Shown here one piece after another: positions 15,347 to 24,408 of a DNA stretch of 64,000 nucleotides (position 1 is the stretch's first letter; the number at the start of each line of letters is the position of its first letter). The DNA comes from Aquicoccus porphyridii (GTDB lineage Bacteria > Pseudomonadota > Alphaproteobacteria > Rhodobacterales > Rhodobacteraceae). The notes below the pieces were generated by a model. That model searched no databases, was not told the DNA's origin, and saw only the letters and a program-made list of their open reading frames with translations. The position numbers and the translations under genes were made by a program. Location of the stretch: NCBI RefSeq assembly GCF_008369105.1, contig NZ_VINQ01000002.1, forward strand, positions 229,298 to 293,297. Direction: 5' to 3'.

Positions 15347-15847
15347 TCAGGGCATCAGGATTGATTTGCGGTCGAACCGTGCCGTGTCGCGGCTCAGGTC
15401 ATCATAGATGATTTCCACTTCGACCGCGGCAATCGACCCAAGGGGGTGGACCTCGTAGATCGTGGCATCCTGCGGGATCGCATTGGGTTGCGCCGTATCT
15501 TCGTCACAGCCAGCCAGCGGCCAATCCTGCATCGGTCCGTCATTGATCGCATATCTCAACCCGACCATCCCGCACCGCCACGAAAGAATATGTGTCATAT
15601 ATATCAGATCGTTGCCGTCAAACTCCCGCACCGCCACCCAATTGGCCCTTGTCGCGTTCATGATTGGCTTGATCTCGGTCGCCGTGGTGAATTTTCCGCT
15701 AGGCACCTGCGGTTCGGCCGCGTAGCTCTGGGGCGATGCACCCGATTCAACGGTTTCCAACGCACCCGGTCCAGCCGCGGTGTCGCCGCTACCGCTGTTC
15801 GCTGAACCAAGGCCGATCGCGATCAGGATGAAAAACAGATCAAGCAT
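15347..15847 (-). CDS. secreted protein of unknown function
   Basis: 166 residues starting at ATG 15847 with AAAGGGA upstream. The N-terminus MLDLFFILIAIGLGSANS is hydrophobic and could be a signal peptide or a single membrane anchor; a low-complexity Gly/Ser/Ala linker follows. The C-terminal 110 residues form a compact domain with two Cys (in SWRCGMVGL and PLAGCDEDT) and alternating strands ending in EIIYDDLSRDTARF. No family recognised. It is divergent from the glycosyltransferase-like gene at 15944 and its 3' end is 26 bases from tRNA-Tyr. Confidence 0.7.
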   Translation of the reverse strand: MLDLFFILIAIGLGSANSGSGDTAAGPGALETVESGASPQSYAAEPQVPSGKFTTATEIKPIMNATRANWVAVREFDGNDLIYMTHILSWRCGMVGLRYAINDGPMQDWPLAGCDEDTAQPNAIPQDATIYEVHPLGSIAAVEVEIIYDDLSRDTARFDRKSILMP

Positions 15848-15943
15848 GACTATCCCTTTCCTCGACAGATGAATCAATCGCCCTTTGTGCGCCGGACGTG
15901 CTCGCCTATAGTGGGGATAGGCAGTCAAAGGGCAGTTCAAATA

Positions 15944-16948
15944 ATGGCCGCAAAGGCGCAACAAGGCAAAACATTCAACGTGATGGTCGTCGGCCAGAAC
16001 GGACGGTTGCAGTATGAGGCGCTCCTGTTCGCCGCTTCGCTGCGCCGTTTCACGCCGGATTTCCGTGGACGGCTGTTCATCGCCGAGCCGCAACCCGGCA
16101 CGGCGTGGCAAAAGGACCCGCGAATCGGAAATGGCGATGTCCTGGCCCTTCTCGACGAGCTTGAAGTCGAAATATTACCATTTGAAAACAATTATTTCGG
16201 CGAATCCTATCCCTATGGGAACAAGATCGAGGCCCTGGCCGCACTGCCCGAGGGCGAACCATTTGTGTTTTTCGATACCGATACCCTGATCACCGGGGAC
16301 CTGATGCAGGTGCCGTTCGATTTCGGCCGCCCGACCGCATCGCTGAGGCGTGAGGGCACGTGGCCCCAGATCGAGCTTTACGGGCCGGGATACGGGCGGA
16401 TATGGAAATCGCTCTATGACAAGTTCGGGCTCGATTTCGAGAGTTCTCTCGACCTGTCGCAACCGGACGAATATTGGCGACGCTACCTCTATTTCAACGC
16501 CGGGTTCTTCTTTTATGAATGCCCCCGGATATTCGGCGAGACATTCCTGTCATATGCGCTGGCCATTCGCGATGATCCCCCGCCGGAACTGATTGGGCAG
16601 GTGATGGACCCGTGGCTTGACCAGGTCGCATTGCCGTTGGTGATCCATGGGCTTGGCGGCGGGCGTGATGCCCTGCCTGACGGGTATCTTGATGGCACGG
16701 TGAGTTGCCATTATCGCCTCTTTCCGATGCTCTATGCGCGCGAAGCCGACCATGTGGTCGCCGCGCTGGAGGAGGTGGCGGCACCGAACCGGATCAAGAA
16801 GGTTCTCAAGCAATATGATCCGATCAAGCGCATGGTTTATCAGAATCGTGGCCAGAAGGCGCGCGCCCTTTTCGACCAGAACGATCTGCCACGCCGTGAA
16901 CAGGCCATTCGCAACCGTCTTAGACGCGAAGGGTTCTGGATGCGTTAA
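15944..16948 (+). CDS. glycosyltransferase-like protein with DxD motif
   Basis: 334 residues. The sequence FVFFDTDTLITGDL has the metal-binding DxD of GT-A-fold transferases, and YLYFNAGFFFYECP looks like the acceptor-side strand of GT8-like enzymes. A positively charged C-terminal segment (IKKVLKQYDPIKRMVYQNRG) could associate with membrane or nucleic acid. No signal peptide. I start at ATG 15944 with AAAGGG upstream; the frame is open 25 codons further. It stands between two divergent or unrelated genes, so donor, acceptor and role are unknown. Confidence 0.6.
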   Translation: MAAKAQQGKTFNVMVVGQNGRLQYEALLFAASLRRFTPDFRGRLFIAEPQPGTAWQKDPRIGNGDVLALLDELEVEILPFENNYFGESYPYGNKIEALAALPEGEPFVFFDTDTLITGDLMQVPFDFGRPTASLRREGTWPQIELYGPGYGRIWKSLYDKFGLDFESSLDLSQPDEYWRRYLYFNAGFFFYECPRIFGETFLSYALAIRDDPPPELIGQVMDPWLDQVALPLVIHGLGGGRDALPDGYLDGTVSCHYRLFPMLYAREADHVVAALEEVAAPNRIKKVLKQYDPIKRMVYQNRGQKARALFDQNDLPRREQAIRNRLRREGFWMR

Positions 16949-17047
16949 TATCGCGAACGGGCATTCGTATCTGGCGTTTCTGGCATGAAGGATGTTCTGG
17001 CCTGGCGGGTCTGGGCGGTAAAAACCGTCTTTGCGCGGCGGCGCCAG

Positions 17048-17076
17048 TTGTCCGGCGCGGTGGAATGGCCTAATCC
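17048..17076 (+). promoter_or_regulatory. promoter of metY
   Basis: TTGTCC (17048-17053), 17 bases, TAATCC (17071-17076). The implied leader is about 25 bases, leaving no room for a SAM riboswitch. Confidence 0.5.
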
Positions 17077-17107
17077 TGTGGCAATTCAACGCAAGGGAGG
17101 GCCAGTC

Positions 17108-18388
17108 ATGGCTTACGGTTTCGACACGCTTCAGATCCATGCGGGCGCACGCCCCGATCCGGCGACGGGGGCGCGGCAGACGCCGATCTATCAGACCACG
17201 GCCTATGTGTTCCGCGATGCCGATCATGCCGCGGCGCTCTTCAACCTGCAGGAAGTGGGCTATATCTACTCGCGCCTCACCAACCCGACCGTCGCCGTGC
17301 TGCAAGAGCGCGTCGCCGCGCTTGAAGGGGGGGCGGGCGCGGTCTGCTGCTCGTCGGGGCACGCGGCACAGATCATGGCGCTGTTTCCGCTGATGGGGCC
17401 GGGCAAGAACATCGTGGTGTCCACGCGGCTTTACGGCGGGTCGGTGACCCAGTTCAGCCAGACGATCAGGCGTTTCGGGTGGTCGGCGACGTTCGTGGAT
17501 TTCGACGATATCGACGCAGTGGCGGCCGCCATTGACGATGACACCCGCGCCATTTTCTGTGAAAGTATCGCGAATCCAGGTGGTTACATAACCGATCTTG
17601 ATGCAGTGGCTGAAGTATCAAACAACGCCGGTCTACCGCTGATCGTCGACAACACGTCGGCCACGCCCTACCTGTGCCGCCCGATCGAACATGGTGCGAC
17701 GCTGGTGGTCCATTCGGCGACGAAATACCTCACCGGCAACGGCACGGTGACGGGTGGCGTGATCGTGGATTCGGGCACGTTCGACTGGTCGGCCAGCGGC
17801 AAGTTTCCTTCGCTGAGCGAGCCCGAACCGGCCTATCATGGGCTCAAGTTCCACGAGACTTTTGGCCCGCTGGCCTTTACCTTTCATGGCATCGCCGTGG
17901 GGCTGCGCGATCTGGGCATGACACTCAATCCGCAGGCCGCGCATTACACGCTGATGGGGATCGAAACGCTTTCCCTGCGCATGGAACGCCATGTCGAGAA
18001 CGCGAAGATCGTCTCGCAATGGCTTGAAAAATATGAACATGTCGCCGCCGTGACCTATGCCGGTCTGCCCTCGTCGCCCTATCACGACCGGGTCGCGCGG
18101 ATCTGTCCCAAGGGTGCGGGTGGCCTTTTCACCATCACGCTCAAGGGCGGTTACGAGGCGTGCGTCAAGTTCGTGGACAGCCTCGAATTGTTCAGCCACG
18201 TGGCCAACCTGGGCGATACTCGCAGCCTTGTGATCCATTCCGCGTCGACCACCCACCGGCAGTTGAGCCCGGAGCAGCAGGAAGCGGCCGGGGCGGGGCC
18301 GGATGTGGTGCGGATCTCGATCGGGATCGAGAATGCCGACGACCTGATTGCCGATCTTGAGCAAGCGCTTGAAAAGGCTCATTCCTGA
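17108..18388 (+). CDS. metY: O-acetylhomoserine sulfhydrylase
   Basis: 426-residue PLP enzyme of the Cys/Met metabolism family that makes homocysteine from O-acetylhomoserine and sulfide. The PLP lysine is Lys206 in SATKYLTGNGT. Other marks are QTTAYVF at the N-terminus, YSRLTNPT (phosphate-binding Tyr), IVDNTSATPYLCRP and the C-terminal LVIHSASTTHRQLS. The insert around residues 230-260 (SEPEPAYHGLKFHETFGP) is typical of MetY rather than cystathionine synthase. Start ATG 17108 follows AAGGGAGGG; the frame upstream is non-protein-like. Single-gene transcript. Confidence 0.95.
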   Translation: MAYGFDTLQIHAGARPDPATGARQTPIYQTTAYVFRDADHAAALFNLQEVGYIYSRLTNPTVAVLQERVAALEGGAGAVCCSSGHAAQIMALFPLMGPGKNIVVSTRLYGGSVTQFSQTIRRFGWSATFVDFDDIDAVAAAIDDDTRAIFCESIANPGGYITDLDAVAEVSNNAGLPLIVDNTSATPYLCRPIEHGATLVVHSATKYLTGNGTVTGGVIVDSGTFDWSASGKFPSLSEPEPAYHGLKFHETFGPLAFTFHGIAVGLRDLGMTLNPQAAHYTLMGIETLSLRMERHVENAKIVSQWLEKYEHVAAVTYAGLPSSPYHDRVARICPKGAGGLFTITLKGGYEACVKFVDSLELFSHVANLGDTRSLVIHSASTTHRQLSPEQQEAAGAGPDVVRISIGIENADDLIADLEQALEKAHS

Positions 18389-18431
18389 AATGGTTAACGG
18401 GCGGATATGGCCGAAAAACGGGGGGTGACTC

Positions 18432-18461
18432 CCGGCTGCTGCCCGGCTGCCATCCGGCTGC
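18432..18461. repeat. three direct repeats CCGGCTGC with an 11-base period
   Basis: CCGGCTGC occurs at 18432-18439, 18443-18450 and 18454-18461, exactly 11 bases apart, between metY and the 898-residue gene. The spacers differ (TGC, CAT). One helical turn per unit would put the repeats on one face of the DNA. It is about 90 bases upstream of a TATAAT box. Confidence 0.6.
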
Positions 18462-18552
18462 CGGGCGATGACGTTGCCGGGGCGGCGAGAAACCTTAACG
18501 CGCCGCACGGTGTGCCTGCTGCGCGTCGGCCTTTCCCTCGGCGGTAAGCTGC

Positions 18553-18558
18553 TATAAT
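18553..18558 (+). promoter_or_regulatory. consensus -10 box TATAAT
   Basis: Perfect TATAAT 58 bases upstream of the ATG at 18616. No good -35 is seen 17 bases before it, so a regulator may be needed for full activity. Confidence 0.5.
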
Positions 18559-18615
18559 ATCGGGGTTTCCTATTCCGACTCCCGTGATCGGGTAAAGAAT
18601 GTTAAATCGCCGCCC

Positions 18616-21312
18616 ATGAAACCCAGTTTTGCCTTAGCCCTGTCGTTTGACGGCATCGCACTTTTGCACCGTGCCTTCCCCGGATGGAACAGGGTGGGAG
18701 AGGTGTCGCTGGATTCCTCGGACCTGTCCGGGGCGCTGGCCGTGCTGCGGGACACCGCGCAGCAGATCAACGGCGCGGAGCTGACCAGCAAGCTGGTCAT
18801 TCCCAACGACCAGATCAAATATCTCGCGCTCGATCTCGGGATGACGGACGAGCCGGCGCGGCAGGACGCGATCCGTGCGGCGCTGAGCGGGGCGACGCCC
18901 TATCCGGCCGAGGACCTGGTGTTCGACTGGTCGGTCGAGGGCGACAAGACGCAGGTGGCGGCGGTCGCCCGCGAAACCCTGACCGAGGCCGAGCAATTCG
19001 CGACCGAACACGGCTTTGGCCCGATCAGCTTTGTCGCAATCCCGCCCGAGGGGCAGTTTTCGGGTGAGCCGTTTTTCGGCCCCACGGCCCATGCGCACAC
19101 GGTTCTGAGCGAGGGCGAAACCGTGCAGCGCGACATGGCGCCGATCCGGGTGACCGGGGTGGCGCGCCTGCCCGAGGCGGACCCAGACGCCGAGCCCGCA
19201 TCAGAATCAGAAGCCGAAGCCGATATCGACGCCGGGCACGCGGTTGACCCCGAGAGCACCGCCGAGGATGCACCGCCCGAGGTTTTGTCGCTGAACGAGG
19301 ACGAGGCGGAAGCGCAGGAGCTTCCCCCGGTTCAACCCGGTGACGACATCCCCGACGAGGCCACATCCGGGGCATCATCCGGTCCGCCGGAGCCTTTTTC
19401 CGCATTCGACGAAAGCCCGGCAAGCGCGCCCACCGGGGGCGAGGCAGAGGCTGAGGCGGAAGAGCACGCGGCGAGCGACGGCGCGCCGGAGGCGATCCCG
19501 GCCTTTACAACCATCCGCGCCCGGCGCGACGACATGGGCGATACGGTTGGCCCGCTGCCCGATTTGTCCGCCGTGCGGCGGCCTCTGGCCACGGATATGA
19601 CCGCCCCGACGATCCCGATCGAACCCGATGTCAACGTCCCGGGGGCGGGTGCCGCGCCGCCAGTGGGAACCGCAGAAACGCCCGAGTTGCAGGACGCGGC
19701 AACCGCCACGGACGATCCCGAACCCGAAGCGCGGCCGGACGATACCGACGATACCCCTGTTATCCCCGCTGCTCCCGAGGATCTGCCCGACCGCGAACCG
19801 ATCACGGCGCAGCGCGCCGCGCCCGCCCGCAGCAGGCGGCTGTCGTTTTTCAGTCGCCGGGATCGATCCAAGGCGCCACGGTTGGAGCCGGAAATCGGCA
19901 CATCCGGTCCGGATCGTGCGCCCGACATCCCGCCCGCCCCGATCGGTGATATCGCGAGCGAAGAAGAGCGGATGACGATCTTTGGCGCGCGGCAAAGCGC
20001 GGCGGAGAAACAGGCGGCGATCGGCGGCAAGCCGAGGTATCTGGGCCTCGTCATGACGGCGGTTCTGTTGCTGTTTCTCGCCGGGGTCGCGGCATGGGCG
20101 TCGATCTTCGTCGACGACGGCCTGGCGCGCTTTTTCGCCCCGCGCGATGCGATCATTGCGACATTGCCCGAAGACAGCGTGGACGAGTTGAGCATCGAGG
20201 GCGACGAGGCCATGGTGCCGACCCTCCCGCTCGAACAGGAGCCGGACGAGGTGTTCCCCGACGAGGTGGAAACCGCCGCGCTGGAGATCTGGCCGGAGGA
20301 GGAGGTGGAGGCCGAGGCGCCCCCGGCACGGTCGGAACCGCAACCACCGCGTGCCATGACGCCGGACGAGGCCCAGACGCGCTATGCGGTAACGGGCGTG
20401 TGGCTGCGCGCGCCCGAGCCACCATCGGAACCCGCGCAGGAGTCACTCGACGATCTTTATGTCGCCTCGATCGACCCGCGGGTCGAAGAGCATGACGCGG
20501 TCGCCCTGCCCGAGCTTGCCTCGCTTGATACCGATTACGCGATGGCGACGCCCGCCGTGCCGTTTCCGCGCGGCACGCGGTTCGATCTGGACGAGCGCGG
20601 GTTGGCGGTGGCGAGCGTGGATGGCACGCTCAGCCCCGGGGGGTTCCTCGTGTTCCGCGGTCGACCCGAGATCACCCCCGGCGCCGTGCCCGACCGCGCG
20701 CCCGACGCGGCAGAACCCGAGACGGACGAGACGCGCGAGGCGCGCGCGGAACTGGCCGCGCTGCGCCCGAGGCCACGGCCCGAGGGGCTGATCGAGAGCA
20801 ATGAGCGGCAGAACCTGGGCGGGATCACCTGGGCCGAAATCGCCCGGGTGCGCCCGCGGCCACGGCCGGAACAGGATCTCGCCAAGATCGAGGAAGAGGC
20901 CGACACGACCGGCACCGCGCAGGCGGTGGCGGAATCGCCCAAGCCCGCGCCGCGACCGCGCAACTTTGCCAGTGTGGTCGAGCGCGCGCAGGAGGCCGAG
21001 CCGCAAGAGGCCACGCAGGTTGCCGCGGCGGTGCCCCGGCAGCAATCGGTGGCCCCGTCGATCCCGTCGCGATCGAACGTCGCCAAGGTGGCCACCGTGC
21101 GCAACCAGTTGAACCTGCGCAAGGTCAACCTGATCGGGGTGTATGGCAAACCCAGCGCGCGCCGGGCGCTGGTGCGCCTGTCGAACGGGCGCTACAAGAA
21201 GGTCAAGGTGGGCGACCGGCTCGATGGCGGGCAGGTGCAAGCCATTGGCGATACCGAGCTTCGCTATCAGAAGCGGGGCCGCAACGTGATTCTCCAGATG
21301 CCGCGCGGATAG
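18616..21312 (+). CDS. membrane protein with GspL/PilM-like N-terminus and PilP-like C-terminus
   Basis: 898 residues. Residues 1-165 look like the actin-like cytoplasmic domain of GspL/PilM proteins (SFALALSFDGIALLHR, SKLVIPNDQIKYLALDL). Residues 170-470 are a long acidic, Pro-rich, probably disordered region. A single membrane segment lies near 477-497 (LGLVMTAVLLLFLAGVAAWA). After another acidic linker come PRPRPE motifs near 717 and 747. The last 70 residues (NLIGVYGKPSARRALVRL, VKVGDRLDGG, LRYQKRGRNVILQMPRG) resemble the PilP/GspC-type periplasmic domain. Topology would be cytoplasmic N-terminus, periplasmic C-terminus. No other pilus or type II secretion gene is nearby, so its partners are unknown. 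Confidence 0.6.
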   Translation: MKPSFALALSFDGIALLHRAFPGWNRVGEVSLDSSDLSGALAVLRDTAQQINGAELTSKLVIPNDQIKYLALDLGMTDEPARQDAIRAALSGATPYPAEDLVFDWSVEGDKTQVAAVARETLTEAEQFATEHGFGPISFVAIPPEGQFSGEPFFGPTAHAHTVLSEGETVQRDMAPIRVTGVARLPEADPDAEPASESEAEADIDAGHAVDPESTAEDAPPEVLSLNEDEAEAQELPPVQPGDDIPDEATSGASSGPPEPFSAFDESPASAPTGGEAEAEAEEHAASDGAPEAIPAFTTIRARRDDMGDTVGPLPDLSAVRRPLATDMTAPTIPIEPDVNVPGAGAAPPVGTAETPELQDAATATDDPEPEARPDDTDDTPVIPAAPEDLPDREPITAQRAAPARSRRLSFFSRRDRSKAPRLEPEIGTSGPDRAPDIPPAPIGDIASEEERMTIFGARQSAAEKQAAIGGKPRYLGLVMTAVLLLFLAGVAAWASIFVDDGLARFFAPRDAIIATLPEDSVDELSIEGDEAMVPTLPLEQEPDEVFPDEVETAALEIWPEEEVEAEAPPARSEPQPPRAMTPDEAQTRYAVTGVWLRAPEPPSEPAQESLDDLYVASIDPRVEEHDAVALPELASLDTDYAMATPAVPFPRGTRFDLDERGLAVASVDGTLSPGGFLVFRGRPEITPGAVPDRAPDAAEPETDETREARAELAALRPRPRPEGLIESNERQNLGGITWAEIARVRPRPRPEQDLAKIEEEADTTGTAQAVAESPKPAPRPRNFASVVERAQEAEPQEATQVAAAVPRQQSVAPSIPSRSNVAKVATVRNQLNLRKVNLIGVYGKPSARRALVRLSNGRYKKVKVGDRLDGGQVQAIGDTELRYQKRGRNVILQMPRG

Positions 21313-21358
21313 GGTATCGGGTCGGCCGGCATGCTGCGCCATGCGGCCCGCGATCCTG

Positions 21359-22159
21359 TCATAACGATTCAGCGAGCGCACAGGGGTCCGGGCGCGGAAT
21401 GATCTGCATCACCCGGGTCAGGCCGGAACGCGCCTTTGCCCCCGGCCATTGCGCCCCCATCAGCGCCTCTGGCCCCGGGCCATGGCGCAGCACGAGCCTG
21501 CGCCACTGGTGCAGCGCCAGCACCCGCAGGGCGGCACGATCCAGCGGCGAAGGGGGCAACGGCACCTCGGCGGCAAGGGCAAGCGCACGGGTCAGGCGGG
21601 CATAGGCATGAGTAATGTCGGGCGGGGCCAGCGTCTCGCCCAGCCAGCCCGGCACGGCACCGGGCGCCACGTCCCAGGCCAGCAGCGGCGCGGGCACATC
21701 CTCGGCCCCGTTCGGCCCGGTCCCTTCGGGCAAGAGGGCCACGCGCGGCGCGATCAGGATGGCATCGGGGTGGTCGAGCGCCGTCATCGCCTCGCCCGAG
21801 GGGGCCAGGACGATGCGCCAGCCCTGCGGCGCGGGCGGTGCCGCGCCATAGACCTGATCCGAGACCGACAGCGTCAGCGCGAGGCCGTGGCCGGTGAGCA
21901 TGTAGCGCGAGGCGCGCCCGTCGCGCGACGAGGTGATCCAGCCGTCGCGGCGCAGCCGGTGCAGCGCCACGCGCATCGCCTGTCCACGAAGCCCCATCCG
22001 TTCGGTGAGGGCCGAAAGCACCGGACCGGGCACATGCGCCTCGGGGGCCCCCGCCAGATCGCCGAGGATGGTGACGATCACCGACCATGTCTTGAGCGTG
22101 CCGCACTCAAGCAGCGCGCTCATCGCGGGGGGCGGATCGAGGGGTGGCCGGTCTTCCAT
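21359..22159 (-). CDS. paaX: PaaX-family transcriptional repressor of phenylacetate genes
   Basis: 266 residues with the PaaX layout: an N-terminal winged helix (about 25-95; WSVIVTILGDLAG, MGLRGQAMRVALHRLRRDGW, SSRDGRASRYMLT) and a C-terminal effector domain (about 105-255; PLLAWDVAPGA, LTRALALAAEVPLPPSPLDRA, HQWRRLVLRHG). In known systems PaaX is released from DNA by phenylacetyl-CoA. The gene is 38 bases downstream of paaZ on the same strand and so is probably in its transcript. ATG 22159 is the longest start; ATG 22123 (MSALLECG) is also plausible. Together with the TetR gene at 26945 the locus has two candidate regulators. Confidence 0.88.
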   Translation of the reverse strand: MEDRPPLDPPPAMSALLECGTLKTWSVIVTILGDLAGAPEAHVPGPVLSALTERMGLRGQAMRVALHRLRRDGWITSSRDGRASRYMLTGHGLALTLSVSDQVYGAAPPAPQGWRIVLAPSGEAMTALDHPDAILIAPRVALLPEGTGPNGAEDVPAPLLAWDVAPGAVPGWLGETLAPPDITHAYARLTRALALAAEVPLPPSPLDRAALRVLALHQWRRLVLRHGPGPEALMGAQWPGAKARSGLTRVMQIIPRPDPCALAESL

Positions 22160-22197
22160 GTTCCATTTATATCACGCGCTGCCCGGCGTGCCACGTC

Positions 22198-24216
22198 TCA
22201 GAACGCGTTCATCGTCAAAAGCTCGTATTCCGCGACGGTTTCATCGGCCTGGTTGAACAGCGTCACATGCCAGCGCACCTCGCCATACTCGGCGCTACGC
22301 GGTGTCTTGGCCTTCACGGAGAGGCGCACGCGGATGCTGTCGCCCGCCTGCACCGGCTTCATGAAGCGCAGATTGTCGAGCCCCGTGTTGGCGAGAACCG
22401 GGCCTTCGTTCGGCTCGACGAAAAGCCCCGCAGCGAAGGAGAGCAGCAGGTAGCCATGCGCGACGCGGCCGGGGAAGAACGGGTTCCGCGCCGCTGCGTC
22501 CTCGTCCATGTGGGCATAGAAGGTGTCGCCGGTGAATTGCGCGAAATGCTCGATATCATCAAGGCTGATCTCGCGCGCGCCCGTGTGCAGCGTCTCGCCG
22601 ATCGACAACTCGCCATAGCGGCGGGTGAAGGGATGGGCGGGGCCCTTGATCTCGCGCGCGCCGGGCACCCAGCGACCGCCGATGGCGGTGAGGATGTCGG
22701 GGCTGCCCTGAACGGCGGTGCGCTGCATGTAATGCATGACGCCGCGGATGCCGCCCAGTTCCTCGCCGCCGCCCGCGCGGCCCGGGCCGCCATGCACCAT
22801 GTGGGGCATGGGGCTGCCATGGCCGGTGCTTTCCTTCATCGAGTCGGCGTTGTTGATGTAGATGCGGCCATGCCATGCCCCGGCCCCCAGCACCACCTGC
22901 CGCGCGACATCGCCATCGCGGGTGATGAGCGAAGTGACGAGGCTGCCGCCGCCGCGATTGGCCAGCGTGACCGCGTGATCGGGGTCACGATAGCCCATCA
23001 CGGTCGAGACCGGGCCAAAAGCCTCGGTGTCATGCACGCGCCGTGCAGCGTCGGGATCGGCGCAATGAAACAGCAGCGGCGAGACGAACCCGCCCTGCCC
23101 GCTCATCGGCAGATCGTCGGGATCGCCAAAGACACGCTCGGCCTCGGAGCCGATGAGCGCGGCCTTGGCTAGAACATCGTCGCGTTGTGCCGTCGAGACC
23201 AGCGCGCCCATGCGCGTGGCCGGATCGCGCGGATCGCCGATCCGTGTCGTGGCCAGCCGCGCGCTGACCGCCTCGATCACCGGCTGGACCAATCCTTGCG
23301 GTGCGATGATCCGGCGGATCGCGGTGCATTTCTGCCCCGCCTTGGCGGTCATCTCGCGGGTGATCTCTTTCACGAAGAGGTCGAATTCGGGTGCCTCGGG
23401 CGTAACATCCGGCCCCAGGATCGAGGCGTTGAGACTGTCCTGTTCGGCGGCAAAGCGCACCGAGTTCGACAGAAGATTCGGATGCCCCCGCAGCTTGAGC
23501 GCGGTGTCGGCCGAGCCGGTGAAGGCCACCACGTCCTGCGCGCCCAGATGGTCGAGCATGTCGCCCAGCCCCCCGGCCACGAATTGCAGCGCACCCTCGG
23601 GCAGGATGCCGCTTTCCAGCATCATGCGCACGGCCAGTTCGGTGACGTAACAGGTCGAGGTTGCCGGTTTCACGATCGCCGGAACGCCCGCCAGGAAACT
23701 CGGCGCGAGCTTTTCCAGCATCCCCCAGACCGGGAAGTTGAAAGCGTTGATATGCACCGCCACGCCTTGCAGCGAGGTGCAGACATGCTGCCCCAGAAAG
23801 CGCCCCTCGCGGCCAAGCTGTTCGAGCCCGCCATCGAGATAGATGTGCGCATCGGGCAATTCGCGCCGCCCCTTGGAGGCAAAGACGAAAAGCGTGCCGA
23901 TGCCGCCGTCGATATCGATCAGGTGATCGGATTGCGTGGCGCCGGTGTCAAAGGAGATATCGTAAAGCGCCTGTTTACGCTCACCAAGGTAGAGCGCCAG
24001 CGCCTTGAGCATTTTCGCGCGCTGGTGAAATGTCATCGCGCGCAGCGCCGGGCCGCCATGCGCGCGCGCATGGGCCAGCATGGCGGTCGTATCGAGCGCA
24101 TCGTTGCCCGCCTCGGCCATCACCGCGCCGGTGATCGCGCTGGAAATCGGCCGCGCACCCTCAGCCGGAGCAAGCCACTCCTCGGCCACGAAACTGTTGA
24201 TCTGTTGAATGCTCAT
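22198..24216 (-). CDS. paaZ: bifunctional oxepin-CoA hydrolase / 3-oxo-5,6-dehydrosuberyl-CoA semialdehyde dehydrogenase
   Basis: 672-residue fusion that opens the oxepin ring and oxidises the resulting aldehyde in phenylacetate breakdown. The N-terminal aldehyde dehydrogenase (about 1-515) has [30 protein letters not shown], the general-base region [12 protein letters not shown], and the catalytic Cys in KAGQKCTAI. The C-terminal MaoC-type hydratase (about 535-672) has [18 protein letters not shown] with its Asp/His dyad and [12 protein letters not shown]. Start ATG 24216 is preceded by AGGGGGGAAAG; the frame continues 97 codons upstream into the control region. Divergent from paaG, and first gene of paaZ-paaX. 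Confidence 0.95.
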   Translation of the reverse strand: MSIQQINSFVAEEWLAPAEGARPISSAITGAVMAEAGNDALDTTAMLAHARAHGGPALRAMTFHQRAKMLKALALYLGERKQALYDISFDTGATQSDHLIDIDGGIGTLFVFASKGRRELPDAHIYLDGGLEQLGREGRFLGQHVCTSLQGVAVHINAFNFPVWGMLEKLAPSFLAGVPAIVKPATSTCYVTELAVRMMLESGILPEGALQFVAGGLGDMLDHLGAQDVVAFTGSADTALKLRGHPNLLSNSVRFAAEQDSLNASILGPDVTPEAPEFDLFVKEITREMTAKAGQKCTAIRRIIAPQGLVQPVIEAVSARLATTRIGDPRDPATRMGALVSTAQRDDVLAKAALIGSEAERVFGDPDDLPMSGQGGFVSPLLFHCADPDAARRVHDTEAFGPVSTVMGYRDPDHAVTLANRGGGSLVTSLITRDGDVARQVVLGAGAWHGRIYINNADSMKESTGHGSPMPHMVHGGPGRAGGGEELGGIRGVMHYMQRTAVQGSPDILTAIGGRWVPGAREIKGPAHPFTRRYGELSIGETLHTGAREISLDDIEHFAQFTGDTFYAHMDEDAAARNPFFPGRVAHGYLLLSFAAGLFVEPNEGPVLANTGLDNLRFMKPVQAGDSIRVRLSVKAKTPRSAEYGEVRWHVTLFNQADETVAEYELLTMNAF

Positions 24217-24261
24217 CGCTTTCCCCCCTTGTTCTCCCGGCCTGTCGCGACTCTGATGAAA

Positions 24262-24314
24262 TCCGGTCTTCATCTGACCGGAAATACCTCGGGGGTGTGG
24301 GGGCTGGCCCCCAC
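24262..24314. repeat. two adjacent inverted repeats in the paaZ leader
   Basis: TCCGGTC (24262-24268) and GACCGGA (24276-24282) are perfect 7-base arms around TTCATCT. Just beyond, GTGGGGGC (24297-24304) and GCCCCCAC (24307-24314) form an 8-base stem with a 2-base loop. They lie 46-98 bases upstream of the paaZ start. They could be an operator plus a hairpin, or a dispersed intergenic repeat of this genome. Confidence 0.5.
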
Positions 24315-24351
24315 GCCCGGTCGGAGCCGGTGGACTCGCCTCTTTTATTGA

Positions 24352-24367
24352 CCAACCGTTCGGTTTA
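24352..24367. promoter_or_regulatory. candidate TetR operator in the paaZ-paaG divergent promoter region
   Basis: CCAACCGTTCGGTTTA has the arms AACCG/CGGTT around TT and matches the pattern CCRACCGNNYGGTYDR, shared with the site before paaJ (33763-33778). On the - strand it falls in the 17-base spacer between TTGCAT (24374-24369) and AATAAA (24351-24346), a plausible paaZ promoter, so binding there would block transcription. Confidence 0.55.
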
Positions 24368-24408
24368 TGCAAGCTTCGCAACCGAGGAGACGCGAGGGGG
24401 GGGAGACC

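Noticed and set aside
16949-17107. SAM-II or SAM/SAH riboswitch before metY
   Set aside because: The conserved pseudoknot core was not found and the predicted leader is only about 25 bases long.
21313-21358. Hairpin GGCC-GCATG / CATGC-GGCC between the 898-residue gene and paaX as a terminator
   Set aside because: The stem contains a bulge and has no T-run; possible but not supported enough to list.
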